This document shows, one piece after another, positions 1 to 12,549 of a stretch of DNA of 64,000 nucleotides (its first letter is position 1; the number at the start of each line of letters is the position of its first letter). The translations under genes and the position numbers were made by a program. The notes below the pieces were generated by a model that did not search any database, was not told the origin of the DNA, and saw nothing but the letters and a program-made list of their open reading frames with translations. This DNA is from Ricinus communis (lineage: Eukaryota; Streptophyta; Magnoliopsida; Malpighiales; Euphorbiaceae): positions 5,404,001 to 5,468,000 of the forward strand of contig NC_063263.1 in assembly GCF_019578655.1 (NCBI RefSeq), in the 5' to 3' direction.

Positions 1-243
1 TATTAATTCTAAATTTAATGTTTGATAAAATTATCAGTTAAAATTTATTTACATGATTATAATTTCTTGTTAAAGTTGTTAACTCATTCCATAATAAAAA
101 AATGAATAAGTTGCTCGAACATTTCTATTTAGAATGACTAAATTGAAATGGCCATTCCAACCGGAATGGCTAAATCAGACCAAAATGAGAGGATCATAAC
201 AACACATAAATAAATAAAAGTAAAAATTAGCCATGAATGTGAA

Positions 244-314
244 ATTTCATGGCCAAATTTATGAAACTGGTTATTTATATTTCATGGCCAAATTTCTCAA
301 ACTGGTTATTTATG
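244..314 (+). repeat. 35-bp direct duplication
   Basis: Two adjacent copies, 35 bp apart, of a segment containing ATTTCATGGCCAAATTT and ACTGGTTATTTAT. They differ at a few bases in the middle. This looks like a simple local tandem duplication. Confidence 0.7.
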
Positions 315-589
315 TCTCTGTTACATGACTATGCCTATTGTTAGTATTTTGTTCATAAATAATAATGTAAAATTCGATCATACAAATTTAACAAACTTTT
401 AAATATTCTACAATTACTGATCACATATTTTACGTTTTCTAATATTTTGAAATTTTATTAATGTAATAAATATAAATATATTTTTAAAATAATTAATTGA
501 TTTATTAATTATATAAAAAATTAACAATACAAATATGATTTGATATGCTATTTTGTAGGATTTAAAATCCTATATAATTAAAAAAAAAA

Positions 590-960
590 CTAATTGGCTG
601 ATATAATATTAATCATATAATTAAAATGTTACTTTCTAAATTGAATCATCGTTCAGTTAGACAAATAACTTATTAGTTCACATGTTGATTATAAAATAAA
701 AATAAAAATTATACATGAACATCATACTTCTGCATAATAAATAAATATACATATCAAAAGAATTATAAGTAAAAGATAAATACTCATATTAAAAAATTTA
801 TTTTTTAGTTTATTAATATATAATTAATATATAATTTTCTAAAATTATATATTATTTTACAATTAAAAAATTTATTTACTAATTAATATGATATTTAAAA
901 TATAATCAAAATGCTATTTTCTAAAATTGGAATTATTGTTTCGTTTGAGAATAATATACA
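590..960. repeat. AT-rich dispersed repeat copies
   Basis: Segments near 600-660 and 870-960 carry the recurring theme 'TTAATATAATATT ... AAAATGCTATTTTCTAAA'. The same theme appears at 40187-40370, 44250-44400 and 44560-44690, where it is partly arranged in tandem with a period near 83 bp. The element type is unknown. Confidence 0.4.
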
Positions 961-1243
961 ATACCATAAAATTATATATAAATTTGGATCGTATGTGTTA
1001 AAAATAAAAATTTCTATATATTAAAAATTATTAAAAATTTGAAAATATGTGATATAATACATACGAAATTTACTCTTTGTAAAACAAATTCTAGCTAAAA
1101 AGTAATTATTTAATCTCTTATCTTTAAAGATTTGGAATTAGAGATTTCATTTATAAGGTTAACTACTAACTTAAGTAAAAAATTAAAAATTCCAATTATA
1201 TGCAATATGCATATATAAATTTTATCAATATATTACTTTTTAG

Positions 1244-1454
1244 GATAAAATATTTTAATTAAAATATAAATCTTTGTTATTTTCAAAATAAATTTTATAA
1301 TAATCATTAGAATCTTAAATGATTTGAATTTAATTTTTATACAATAAGGATTAATTGTGTAAAATTAATTCTAATTATATCATACAATTTAAATAGTATA
1401 TGGAAAGGATAAAAATAAACAAAGATTTGAATTATTTAAAATATTTTATTAGAA
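1244..1454. repeat. Foldback (MITE-like) sequence
   Basis: The left arm (TAAAATATTTTAATTAAAAT ... AAATCTTTGTTATTTT) pairs with the right arm (ATAAAAATAAACAAAGATTT ... AAAATATTTTAT). The arms are imperfect and about 50-60 bp long. Target-site duplications are not clear because the flanks are AT-rich. Confidence 0.4.
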
Positions 1455-2606
1455 TGAGGAGTAATTGTATAATAATATATAAATTTTAGAGGAATAAAGG
1501 ACAAATAAATATAAATATTTAAAGTTTTTGAAAATAAACAAGAAGTTATATTGAAAAATATAAATACTGTCTTATCTTGTAAAATATAGTAATAAATGGA
1601 AAGAAATTCATGCTATTATTTTGATTTTTATACTAATTTTACAATCATAAATACATGTATTTTCAATTTTTAATTACTAATAAATTATTATTACATATAT
1701 TATGAAATTTTTAACAAAGTCGGGATTCGATCGGTTTTGAAAAAGAAATGGATGCTAGTGGGCTGGATTATGACTAATTATATTCAAACCTCAGGCCTTG
1801 CCTACGACATCATATACGAGGCTTCTTGGATTTGGTCACCTAACGTTTATACATTTAATTGCATCCAATTAACAGTTAATTAATATGTTTAAGCAGACTC
1901 AATTTATCAATATAGATAAATTAATCGTATTGTATTATTTGTTTTATTTGTATTAATTGATTTTTAGTTATGGCAGTTAATAATAATACATAAATCAATC
2001 AACTGCAAATGTCAAATGTCAAATGTAACACTTAATATGTAACACTTAATAAATGTCAAATGTCAATGTTTAATTTAATTTGTGTTTAAATGATCGGATA
2101 GGTTCTTATAATAGGGTCTTATGTTACAAAATAATAAGTAAATTATAGAAACAAATATATTGATTTCAATCTATCAATTTAAATTATAAAATCAACCCTA
2201 TATGTTGATATTGATATGATCTGATATCAAAAAAATAGGAAAAGCAGATATGTTGTCCAACATATATAACCAATTAATATGGCCTAACAACTCAAAAAGT
2301 TAAATTGGTTATGCTTTTATCAAGTGTCAAATATTTGATTAGTTTTGGTGCACAAATAGATATATGCTAAGGGTAGGCCACTAATTTCTTTCCAGTAAAT
2401 AAATATTTAGTATATATACCATAATTAATAGGAGAGTAACACGTATTATAAATATTTTATATTTTAATATTAGATAATTAAAAATACTTTATTATTTAAA
2501 ACTAATAAATATGTGTTAATCATTTATTTGCTTGATCTATAACTGAGAACATGCATTAACTTTAGACAAGAATTTTTCATAAATATTTACTCACCACTAT
2601 GATTCC

Positions 2607-2862
2607 TAGAGAGACAATTAGGATATTGTCTTAAGGAAATTCTTAGCTAGGTTTGGTATATATCTCCACTTATACACCAAATTGATAGATGATCAACACA
2701 TATTCATTAATTTTAAATGATGAAATATGTGTCAATTATCCAATACCAAAGTGTAAAACATTCATATATATGTGGCATTCTCCTATTAATTGTGGTGTGT
2801 ATACCAAGCCTAGATAACAATCTTCCATGTCTTAAACTCTAATCTTTAGGTCTTGATATAAG
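2607..2862. repeat. Foldback MITE-like element
   Basis: The left arm contains GGTTTGGTATATATCTCCAC and AACACATATT. The right arm contains the complement, GTGGTGTGTATACCAAGCC, and AATATGTGT-like sequence. A related half-copy in the other orientation lies at about 2409-2480 (TAGTATATATACCATAATTA ... AATAGGAGAGTAACAC). The element lies about 460 bp downstream of the first SAUR gene, which is on the minus strand. Confidence 0.45.
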
Positions 2863-3319
2863 TAGTCTAGGATTTGCCAAATATGGTATATAAGAATATT
2901 AAAACATTAAACCTATTAATACATTCTTCTTCACTATATTTCATGATTGAATAGATATTAAGGAGAAACTTCCAATTCAATGAGATTTAATTTACCATTA
3001 CTAAAATTTTTAAGGTCGAGTTCCAACTTCAGTGAACTTTGATAAAAGATAACATAAGATTTCAAGAACCTAAAATTATTGAAATGGTCACAGGAAGGCG
3101 AAGGAACAATTGACAAACTCTTACGAACTAACCACGATCTACGCAATCTCATTCCAAAATTTTAATTAATGTACATGAGTGACCAGTAGTAGTAAGAAAG
3201 AAGAAAGAGAAAAAAAAAAAAAAGAAAAAAAAAGAAGAAGAAGAAATCCCAATAAAATGCGAGTTTTATGAGAGGTATTAATTTGCTCTCTTCTCTTTTT
3301 GTTTTTGTTTTTTTTTTCT

Positions 3320-3619
3320 TCACGAGGCATGGAACTTAGAAGTGAGATCAAGGAAAGTATTTTCATTACAAGGAATAGTAAGGCCACCCATTGGATGATC
3401 AAAACCAAACTCTTCTTCAGCTTGGTTAAGCAAATCTTGGAATGAAGGATGACTCAAATACGATATTGGTACCACAAATCTCTTCATTTGCTGTTCTCCA
3501 ACGTAAACCGCTAGATGCCCTTTCGGTACTTCTGAATGCTGCTGCTGATGGTTTCGAAGAGATTTACCTTTCAGTATTTGCTTTACGTTTGGAAACATGG
3601 AAAGCAAGCGAATACCCAT
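3320..3619 (-). CDS. SAUR family protein (SAUR 1 of this window)
   Basis: Small auxin up RNA protein of 99 residues, without an intron as usual for the family. The SAUR core is intact: [12 protein letters not shown] (about residues 34-45), [19 protein letters not shown] (about 49-67), then the EEEFGF and [10 protein letters not shown] hallmarks. The start was put at the internal ATG giving MGIRLL, because every other member begins MGI or MGF; an ATG five codons upstream is also in frame. The variable N-terminus has a Q/H-rich insert (HQQQH) not seen in the other copies, and the C-terminus ends in a short HAS extension. Family knowledge: SAURs bind and inhibit PP2C.D phosphatases, keeping plasma-membrane H+-ATPases active and promoting cell expansion. 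The gene is isolated from the cluster and lies on the opposite strand to most of it. Confidence 0.95.
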   Translation of the reverse strand: MGIRLLSMFPNVKQILKGKSLRNHQQQHSEVPKGHLAVYVGEQQMKRFVVPISYLSHPSFQDLLNQAEEEFGFDHPMGGLTIPCNENTFLDLTSKFHAS

Positions 3620-3715
3620 GATATGAAATTCCAAGTTAAGTATGATAAGAAGTGAAAATCCTGAAGCAGCTAGCTGGAAGTAGAATGGTACTGGAGAGAT
3701 CTTCGGTGCGTTTGT

Positions 3716-3839
3716 GTATTTATATAGGGTTTCCGTTAGAGAACGTGGAGTGCCATACTTTGTTCAGTAGATTGTGTATAGCGGTTAGGGTTTTCTGTGA
3801 CGGGGACCCAAAAGCTAGCATCACATTAGTCACATGGCT
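3716..3839 (-). promoter_or_regulatory. SAUR 1 promoter: TATA box, GGGACC motif, CATGTG box
   Basis: On the minus strand a TATATAAATA box lies at 3716-3729, about 100 bp before the ATG. Further upstream are GGGTCCCC (3802-3809) and AGCCATGTGA (3830-3839). The same ordered set is found in front of several SAUR genes in the cluster. CATGTG read on the other strand is the PIF-type E-box CACATG. Confidence 0.6.
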
Positions 3840-6579
3840 TTGCTCATGTCTGATATATATAAAACTATTAAAGCTCAAAACAGCGGGCCGTACACCGGTA
3901 GCTCACTGATCAAGTGTAATGGCGAAGGGCGACATGAATGATTATGGAAATTTGTTTCCGGAAAAACAGTTAGTTGATCCCAACTTCTAATAGCATGTGA
4001 GAAACATACCCGAATTTCTTCAATTGATATTACAGTCATATGGTATTGTAGTATTTTTCCGAAAGAACAGTTAGTTGATCCTAAATATCAATTCAAGAAA
4101 TTCGGTTTTGCATTGTCTTGATCCTAACTTCTGATAGCAGTTAATTAATTAATCGATCTGGGTTTGTTAGCCAATTCGGCTGGTGAGTTTGCTTCACATT
4201 AATCATTCGAAATTCGATTTTATGGTTGGGATAATGGAATTGGAATAAAATAAATCATAATGGAATTGTTCTCTTAGATATTTATTTGAATAGCTGTAGA
4301 TAAATCGAATCATATATAAAAGTTTAGCCCCAGTAAATTTAGACTAAAGTAGGGAAGAATTACACCATTCAAGGGAGCCCTTGCACATATTTTAGTAGCA
4401 GTCACATAAGTTAGCGCATCTCTCTTTTCCTACTTAAGCAATGTGCATGATTGCTCTAAGTATAACTTTGCACTGCTCATATTAAAAGGGTAGGTTATCA
4501 AATTAGACCAATGTTCAAATAAGTGATCATGCTTAAATTATATTCTACAGAATAAATTATATTATACAGACATCTCCAATATGAGAATGCATGGGAAAAA
4601 GTGTCTCTTATGTGTTTTACCATGAAAAGTATACGAGTGGTTGGGTAGACGAGCCCATCATTGGACAAAAACAAATAAATAAGAGATTTTCAACTACCAT
4701 ATTTCAGGGGGTAATGACAGGCGCATGCATGCACTGAGATGATATTTTGATCTATAACTGACTGAACACTTGACAACAAGTTGCCAATTGGTAATAATTT
4801 TAGCATTTTTACATGCATTGACTATTACATCATGATTTATATATAGACAATTCTTGGTTGCAGTATGAGATATGCTTAGCTTAGGTCGTGATGATAACGA
4901 GGGAAGACTAAATCCTTATAAAACAAAGAAAAGTTGTTTCTCTTATCATGATCAATCAGGGGCGGACGCCGATTCAATGCGAATGGGGCTAAGGGAAGCA
5001 TCGGTTGGTTCTTGAATTAAATTGAAAAATTGAAAAATTAATTTCTTTTAAAAAAAATAATATATCAAAACAGAATTAAATTCTGTATAAAATTGAATTA
5101 AATTTCGATTTGGTTAGTAGTATTAGTTTAATGTGTGTATAAGTAACATCAAAAACTTGGTCTTATGTATCGTGCACTAAGATTATTATGATTCGATACT
5201 CACAAAAAAAAGCAAAAAAACAACCATTGGATTTTAAATTTTTTATTTTCTTTAACTAAAATTTGGTCATATGAATATCAGCTAATGTTACAGTTAAACA
5301 AAAAATATAAAGAGAAAATAAACAAAAATTTGCTTCATAACTTGGTGAAAATTTTAAATGTTATTTATAAAAAATAGTCTTAAGAGATATTATAAGAACT
5401 TAAATATTCAGCAAACAACAGTGAGTTTAGGTAATTTAATAGTGGGAGCAAATGGATTAATATGAATTAAGATAAATATAGAAAAGTAAATAAATACCAA
5501 AAATACTGTGCTTTTACTATTTTACTATTTTACTATTTTTAGTATGTTTATTTTTTCAGAAAAAAGAGGTACGTGGCTACAATGACAAGAAAAAGATATC
5601 TCACTGTTAAAAATGTTTGATTCAAAAAAATTTAGTTATTTTTATTACTATAAAAAAATCAGTATCACATTATCTGTGTTTAATAATATGAACTTAACAC
5701 TTTACAACTCATAATTTTTTTATTTAACTGTCAAATTAATTTTAGATTTATGACTTTTTAAATTATGAGTTGACGATTGAACAACAAAATTGTAACAATT
5801 TTAGGGGTTATTCAGGCCGCGGCCTTTGCTGACTCTCAAATAGCTATTTTTTAAAAAAAAAATTCAAAACCGACTGGTTTACTGAACATTTTTCAAAATA
5901 AAATTTAAAATTTGTCACTAACAAAGTAAAAAAGAATTAAGAATATATACGCTTATATATTTCAATGGTATTTTAAGAATAAATTTATTAATATGCAAAT
6001 AAAAAAAATGAAAGTAAAAGTAAGTGTAATTGAATCCAACCGGGTCTAAGTTGAAAACTTTTTAGATCATGATCCATTGTTGGTTCTGTCATTCTTAGCA
6101 ATCCATATTATGATTTTTACATTGCTTTGACAGTATTAAAATAATGTATCCTATTTTATAGTTTTTACCATTAGATTTCAATTAAAAATCATAGATAATA
6201 AATAATTAATTCTAGAGACTAAGTGTAAAGAGATTTAATAAATAGACTATATATTTATATAGTGAAGATTTTAAAAATATGTTCCCTCTAATTTTGGAGG
6301 CGATTTGAGCCCAACCTTATTTTCAGTTTTTATTGGTTTAGTTTCGATTCGGATCCGACTCATGGCCCCTACCTTCAAGGTTAACAAAAAAATATAAAAT
6401 ATTTATTATAATCTAGTTTAGCATATTTTGTTTAATTAAAAATATTTAAATAACTACCCAAATCACTAATCTATTGATAAAATATAAAAATGCTAATGAC
6501 CAATTAAAACTCTTATATACACTAAGAATGTTTATGGTTGAAGTTGAACGCTTATTTTAATTATTTTATAATTTTATAG

Positions 6580-6581
<2 letters not shown>

Positions 6582-6612
<31 letters not shown>
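6582..6612. repeat. (AT)n microsatellite
   Basis: About 15 AT dinucleotides without interruption. It stands at the left end of a region whose tail (to about 7080) resembles the segment at 13.7-14.15 kb, which also begins with a TA run. Confidence 0.9.
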
Positions 6613-6616
<4 letters not shown>

Positions 6617-6829
6617 TAGTTGTATATTAAGAATAAATTATTTATATGCTAATTTGATAAAACAATGATAAAAAACCATCTAATTTAACATTTGTATGTA
6701 ATTTTTATAATTAATAATTTAATTAATTTTACATATTCTATAAAGATTATAATGAGTCATCCTTATAAAATATTGACTCAATTTATAAATTTATTTATTA
6801 TTCTTTTGTAAGGCTATTTTTAAGATGTT

Positions 6830-7080
6830 CAAAATAATTAAGGACTTGATTAATAAAATAAAAAAAAACATAAGGATTTAATTGGTAAATTTAAAAAGAC
6901 AAAGGACTAAATAAAATATTTTACTAACAGTGTCTGGTGTTGACAAAAATAAAAATATAAAGACACAATGTTAACAGAAATAATAATACAAGGACTCAAT
7001 GTAAATAAATAAAAATATAAAAGAGAATTGTCAAAAACTATAAAAATACAGGGGACTAAAAATGTATTTTTCATATTTAA
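6830..7080. repeat. Dispersed repeat tail, copy 1
   Basis: Contains repeated 'AGGACT(A/C)AAT' phrases and ends in AATTGTCAAAAACTATAAA ... ACAGGGGACTAAAAATGTA. A related ending occurs at 14077-14145 (AATTGTCAAAAATAATAAA ... CACAGGGAACTAATTATCC). The two are probably ends of the same non-coding transposon family; the class is not clear. Confidence 0.4.
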
Positions 7081-9782
7081 AGTAAAAAAATAAAATAAAA
7101 TTGTGGCGCATACATATATCACATCCGATCCATAATAGATAATGGAATTCACAACATGGACAAATATGTTACAAAAATTCTACACCAGAAGAAGTAGAAT
7201 AGTCTTAGACCATATAAATGGCTCGTTACCTTCAAAATCCTATATACAACTCATGCTACGAGTGAGCCACACTGGAAATCCGAACAAAAGAAATAACTTA
7301 ATTACTAAAATATTAATTTAACGGTTAAATTAATATCATGTTATCAATGGTAATAAATAAATCAACTAATGAAAATATAATAATTAATAAATAAAATTAT
7401 ATATTACTATACAACTAATTTGATTTATGAGTGACATGATAAACCGAGTTTGTCTAAAATTTTTGAATTTGCTGGTAGCAAAGAAATTGCGCGAATCCAT
7501 TAATGTCACTTTTATAAATAATTAAATCGAGCCACTCATAACTCCAACAGAAGAACATGCACAAAAGACCATAGAGAAAGATGTAGAAAAGATGATGATT
7601 ATTATTATTATTATTATATATGTTCATGTGAAAACCAGTTTGCAATGGTATTAGTTAGCACTACCATTTTGTGGGGCCTTACAATCAAATCTGGGTAGGG
7701 ATTGCTTCCTCTGTCCCCAATTTTTATAATGTAAAGACAATTACTGCCATGCTATTTGATGTCTATGCTCTCTTATCATATATATTTTTTTTATTTTGCT
7801 ATATTTGATATGCCTTATATCTTAGATAACTTAAGTTACGGTCCATATTAAGGCAACTAGGGACGTAGCAAAATATAATGAAGAGAATGAAGCTCTCGTG
7901 TGCCTTTTATCTCTCTTCTTTCTAAATACCCGGTGGCCGACGGCAGCAACCTATTTTTTTTTTTTTGTTTTTGTCCGATTATCATATTTTTACTTTAATG
8001 TTGCCACTATGGGCTTTTTCTAGAGATTTCTTTCGTGTTATTTCTCTTTTAATAGAAAAAATGCATTTTCTAAGGTTAAAAAGACAAAAAGCATTTGTAA
8101 TTATGTGATATAGAGTCTAAAATATGTTAGCGGCCGGAAAGAGCAGTGACTGTAGCAACAGCGACAGCTGCGATAAGTATCCTCTATGAATGAGAATATT
8201 AAATGAGAAATTAGAATTTCTTATTTAATCTATGGACGAGCTTTGGTAATGTTTTGGCTATATGTAATTTTCCGGCTTTTAATTTTATGTTTGTTTTTCT
8301 ATTTTAGAATAGATTATAATTGGGTGGCCCATTAGTTGGTCTATAAAGCCCACTTGAAAATTTGCCTTTGTTTGGTTTGATTAAAGTTGAATATTCATAT
8401 CATATGGATCCCGGTTCATGTAGCATCATGGACCTATAAACCAGAGGTTATTAACATGTGCAGCGTGTTTTTGGTGAACAAAACGAAAAAAAAAAGGTTC
8501 AATGGGTCCCTAAACTTTGCAAGTAAAGTTAGATAGCCCTTTTTTACTTTTTCTGTGATCATTTACATTCAAACTTTTAATATTTTAGCTCAATTTATCT
8601 ATTTCTTTTAAAATAAAAATATTAAAGCAAAATAAAAATAGTTAATATTTATTAAAAATTTATAATTCTTAGTGTTAATATTAATAGCTAATTACTTGTT
8701 TATTAAATTTAATTATAATTATTTTTTTATCTGAATTTATTTTCTTAATACAGAGAGTGCAACCGAAAATGTCAAAATTGCCTATTTGACCTTGATTACA
8801 AAATTTAGGAGCCCATTTGAATCTTATTTTTAAACGGAAAAAACGTCGTTTGAGTTACACTATTTTAAAATGTTCACGAGTATTGTCTTGCATGTTCATT
8901 AATATTTTATTGCATGTTCATTAATACTTTGTTCAATATTCATTATCATTATGATGTATATGTGATGCATATTAAAATATTTTAATTAGACTATATACAT
9001 ATTTATATTTTTTTATTCATTTTCATGTACTAAAATATTTATTTTTTATATGGATAATGTCCATTAGATGTAATATTTTATAAAAAATAATTTTTTTTGT
9101 AATTAAGTTGATAATTAAGATGAAAAATAAAATAAAGTATTTAATTATTTTGAAGAATTTAAAAGTTGCATATTCTCCATTATCTTCTTATGCTCGTTAT
9201 AAATTCAAAGTTGAATTTCACGTATGATGCATTTGTATGCTCAAATTATCCAACTTGATTATTGTCGTATCTTTTAATAATTAAATTTAATAATAATTGT
9301 GTCCTGAATTATTATGTAAATTAGAACCTCAAAGTAATTATATTATGTCCATTCGATTACTTAATATACTTGAATTACAAAGTTTTACATGATCTGTTAA
9401 TGCATTATGTTAAAATGTTATATTTTTATGTTTAAAAACATTATGTTAAGAAATTAGAACTATAAATATTGTACTAAAAATTAAATTAAATTATTATGAA
9501 TGAGTTTGATACTTACATTATTCTAAAAAAAATAATTTTAAATATTAATTTAATAACAATTTAAGTTTGGACGAATTCAATATTTGATAATAAGTTCAAT
9601 AACCAAATTGAACTTTTTTTAGTCAATTAAACCTTTTGATCAGTTGACTAACAAAAAGAATAGATCGAAGGAGGTATTAATTAACAGAAACAAACATTAA
9701 AGGGGTACTAATTCACTTTTAAAAATATAGGATTGGACTTGTAAATTTTGGCATACTTCAAGGGGTAATAGTAATTTTTCTT

Positions 9783-10110
9783 TAATATTAACATTCATAA
9801 TTTATAGACATAATATTCATTAATTTGTTAATAGAATATTCGTCATTAATGAAAATTATATTCATTAATTGATTCAGACGAATATATATAGTATAAACAT
9901 AATGTAAATTGTCCTTAAAGAGTTAGCAAACCAAAAAAATATCAAGCTAAAGTTATAATATAAATATTTATATTTTGGTACACATATTTTTGCAATAAAG
10001 TTAAATTAATAAACATTTAATGTGTAAACAATGAACATTCAACACATGTTTAATGAACACAAGTTAATAAACATTTAGTACAAATTTAATGAACATAAAT
10101 TATTTTATTA
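9783..10110 (+). repeat. Dispersed repeat, copy 1 (partner at 33.95 kb)
   Basis: Shares ordered segments with 33950-34235: ATATTCATTAATTTGTTAAT, ATTCATTAATTGATTCA, ATATAAATATTTATATT and AACAATGAACATTCAAC. Both copies are in the same orientation and have no coding capacity. Probably two relics of one AT-rich transposon. Confidence 0.5.
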
Positions 10111-10438
10111 AAAAACTTTATGTCAACGTCTGACGCACGTCAAGTCACGTCAGCGTCTAACGCGCTCACACATGTATATCTGAATTAGACCACATAGCTT
10201 TATTGACTGAAATTCATATATTATAATTTACCATTAAAGTTTAATAAACTCTCACTCCTCTTTATAATTTGGCTATTTTAGCCTTTACAAAAAATCTAAA
10301 ATCTATCTTTTGGCAAAAAAAGAGACAATAGAACAAGTGATGCTTAATCATTGAGCAAATTACGATTTCTCTTCTGAGTTTCAACTATATTGATATTTTT
10401 ATCCTTTTCATATTTAAAAATCAAACTAAATATTTAAT

Positions 10439-10880
10439 CACTATAAGAAATCCTGCAATTAGCGAGGATGGTATTCATCATCACTAATTAGCAACCGAAA
10501 AAAATAACAAAAAACAAAAACTGCAATTTACAAATAGATTAATGATGAAATAGAAATGATGTCGAATAGCATATTCAATTTTTTGGGTAAATTTAGTGCT
10601 ATATGGCGCCATATTTATCAAATTAGCAATGGCTTAACAATGAAATTTAAAATTCTTGACAAAAATAAAGCCACTTGATTTTTTTTAGTCAAATTTATAG
10701 ATGAATTTTAAATTTAGTCGCCAAAAGAGATTAACCACACTTTTTTTTTTTATTTTAGATTTAACGATGGTTGGCAAAATTGTTGCATTTCCGCACTTTT
10801 TATTTTTTCTGTTCATTTTGTTGAACTTTAGCTATGAATTTAGCGATAGATTTTGTCTGCTACTAATTTTAAACTATTAA
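10439..10880 (+). mobile_element. Probable CACTA (En/Spm-like) terminal region, truncated
   Basis: Begins CACTATAAGAAATCC, close to the common plant CACTA terminus CACTACAAGAAA. The next 400 bp hold recurring sub-terminal motifs of the form TTAGCGA/TAACGATGG (about 10457, 10759, 10838), as expected for transposase-binding sites. No matching right end was found; the sequence runs directly into a copia fragment. Confidence 0.45.
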
Positions 10881-10929
10881 AAATGACGTCTCCCTTTCAT
10901 TTTTTTATTTTTATATTTTTATCTATATT

Positions 10930-11816
10930 TTTAAAGAGTTTGAAATGAAAGACTTTGGTGATCTCAAGTATTTCTTAGGGATTGAGGTATGACGATCTAA
11001 GCAAGGTATATTTTTGTCTTAACAAGAATATAATTTGGACCTGCTTAGAGAGGTCGGTATGCTAGCATGTAAACCAGTTGATACTTCTACTAGTGAACAT
11101 ATGAAGCTCGACATATTTTTCGATCAAGTCTCTATAAAAAAGAAAGATATTAGAGACTTGTAGGTCGGTTAATGTACCTTGCTCATACTAGGTTGGATTT
11201 GGCATATTCTCTAAGTAAAGTAAGTCAATTCATGCACTCTCTAAGTGAAGATCATATGAAAGTGTTTTTCGTATCTTGTAGTATTTAAAATCTTCTCCAG
11301 AAAAAGGCATTAAGTTCACTAAAGGGACAATTTTATCCGTTGAGGACTTTACTGATGCGGATTAGGCTGGTTCTATTGATGATAGACGATCAACAACAGG
11401 TTACTCAATCTTTATTGAAGGAAACCTTGTTACATGGAGAAGTAAGAAGCAAAGTTTCGTAGTTCGGTCAAGTGCAGAAGTCGAGTATATAGGAATGCCT
11501 AAAGACGTTTGTGAGTTACTTTAGATCAATAATTTACTACATGAACTCCGAGTTCCACATATTAGTCCTATGAGACTATATCGTGATAACAAAGCTGCAA
11601 GTGATATAGCTCATAATCCAGTTCAACATGATCGGACAAAATATATGGAAATAGACAAACACTTTATTGAGGAGCAGTTAGAAGCCAAAATAACTAAAAT
11701 CCCTCATGTCCGATCTGAAGATCAACTCGCCAATATCCTTACCAAAGTAGTATCAAGTAAAATTTTTTACTGAGCATTAGACAAGTTGGGTATGCAAAAT
11801 CTATATGCACCAACTT
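10930..11816 (+). pseudogene. Ty1/copia reverse transcriptase C-terminus and RNase H, broken
   Basis: Copia polyprotein 3' end, read in several frames with stop codons. The first recognisable part is FKEFEMKDFGDLKYFLGIEV, the region after the YVDD box of reverse transcriptase. The RNase H part follows: TDAD (about 11352), STTGYSIFIEGNLVTWRSKK, SSAEVEYIGM, then an open stretch 11570-11773 with LYRDNKAASDIAHNPVQHDR, IDKHFIEEQ and DQLANILTKV. Stops replace tryptophan or glycine codons in several places (for example TDAD*AG for TDADWAG), typical of decay. Gag, protease and integrase are missing, so this is a 5'-truncated relic. Confidence 0.85.
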
Positions 11817-11825
11817 GAGAGAGAG

Positions 11826-12038
11826 TGTAAGAGATTTGATTTGTTATTTGTTATTTGTCTCCTAAATAGTATATATCTCATGTATTTATCTTCTTCCATA
11901 TATGTTCATATTTTTTAGTTTCCTAATTTGTATTGAAATAAGAGTCTTGTAAATAAGAGTCTATATAAGTCTTTGTACTTAAGTAATTCAATATATAAAA
12001 GAATTAGATTGAATCAAGTTTCTTCAGTTTAATCTACA
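11826..12038 (+). mobile_element. Copia 3' LTR
   Basis: Starts TGTAAGAGATTTG right after a purine run (GAGAGAGAG) that can serve as the polypurine tract, and ends about TCTACA, giving the TG...CA ends expected of an LTR. Length is about 213 bp. It follows the copia RNase H relic by some 50 bp, the normal order. The 5' LTR is not present. Confidence 0.55.
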
Positions 12039-12159
12039 CCTTTTATTGTGCTAAGCAAGTCAAATATAGTTTAATCTAATCTAAACCAAGTAGCTGAGCT
12101 GATGAAATCCTTAGGTTATAACAATCCTGATTCCTAACGATGTGTCCTATATGGCTAAA

Positions 12160-12545
12160 TTACCTCTTCATCTCTAAATTTTAAAATTAATAACCCTAAA
12201 GTTCTTAAATTTTAATTTATAGTATTGAATTATTTAAAATTTAATTTTAGTATCACAATAATCTCTATTTTTAAGCAGAAAAGCTATAGAATAATAATGT
12301 GGACTCCACATGTAAAATAATTTAATTTATAATTTTATTAGATAAATGTCACATGATTAAATAAACTAAAAATAAATAAAATAAAAATAAATATTTTTAC
12401 ATATGTAGCACACTATTTCATTATTTCAATAGTTTTTTTTTTAAATAGCTTACGACACTTTTGTAATACTAAAATTTAAGTTTCAATATTTTATTATTAC
12501 AAATTACAAATTAAAAACTTTAATATTATTATTCTCAAAGTCCAT
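12160..12545. repeat. Foldback MITE-like element
   Basis: The left arm (AAAGTTCTTAAATTTTAAT ... AATTTTAGTATCACAA) pairs with the right arm read in reverse (AAAGTTTTTAATTTG ... AAATTTTAGTATTACAA). The middle holds the small palindrome TGTGGACTCCACA near 12298. There is no coding capacity. Exact ends are uncertain. Confidence 0.5.
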
Positions 12546-12549
12546 GAAT

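Larger units (their letters stand above)
1..2600. other. AT-rich intergenic DNA, no gene
   Basis: No coding region can be supported here. The DNA is strongly AT-rich with short open frames only. It holds a short direct duplication (244-314), copies of an AT-rich repeat (about 590-960), a foldback (about 1244-1454) and one arm of a MITE-like repeat (about 2409-2480). These are listed separately. Confidence 0.6.
3910..10430. other. Long intergenic region with transposon relics
   Basis: No gene is supported. Most reading frames are short and the DNA is AT-rich. Recognisable contents are a TA microsatellite (6582-6612), a repeat tail shared with 13.7-14.15 kb (about 6830-7080), a segment related to one arm of the 43-kb foldback (about 9540-9660), and a repeat shared with 33.9-34.2 kb (about 9783-10110). 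A segment beginning CAGGGGCGGACGC at about 4959 resembles a DNA-transposon end, but no partner end was found. Confidence 0.5.

Noticed and set aside
2958..3152. 64-codon minus frame downstream of SAUR 1
   Set aside because: No known motif, not clearly linked to SAUR 1, and compatible with chance.
4956..5000. CAGGGGCGGACGC as a DNA-transposon terminus
   Set aside because: Looks like a known plant transposon end, but no inverted partner or target duplication was found.
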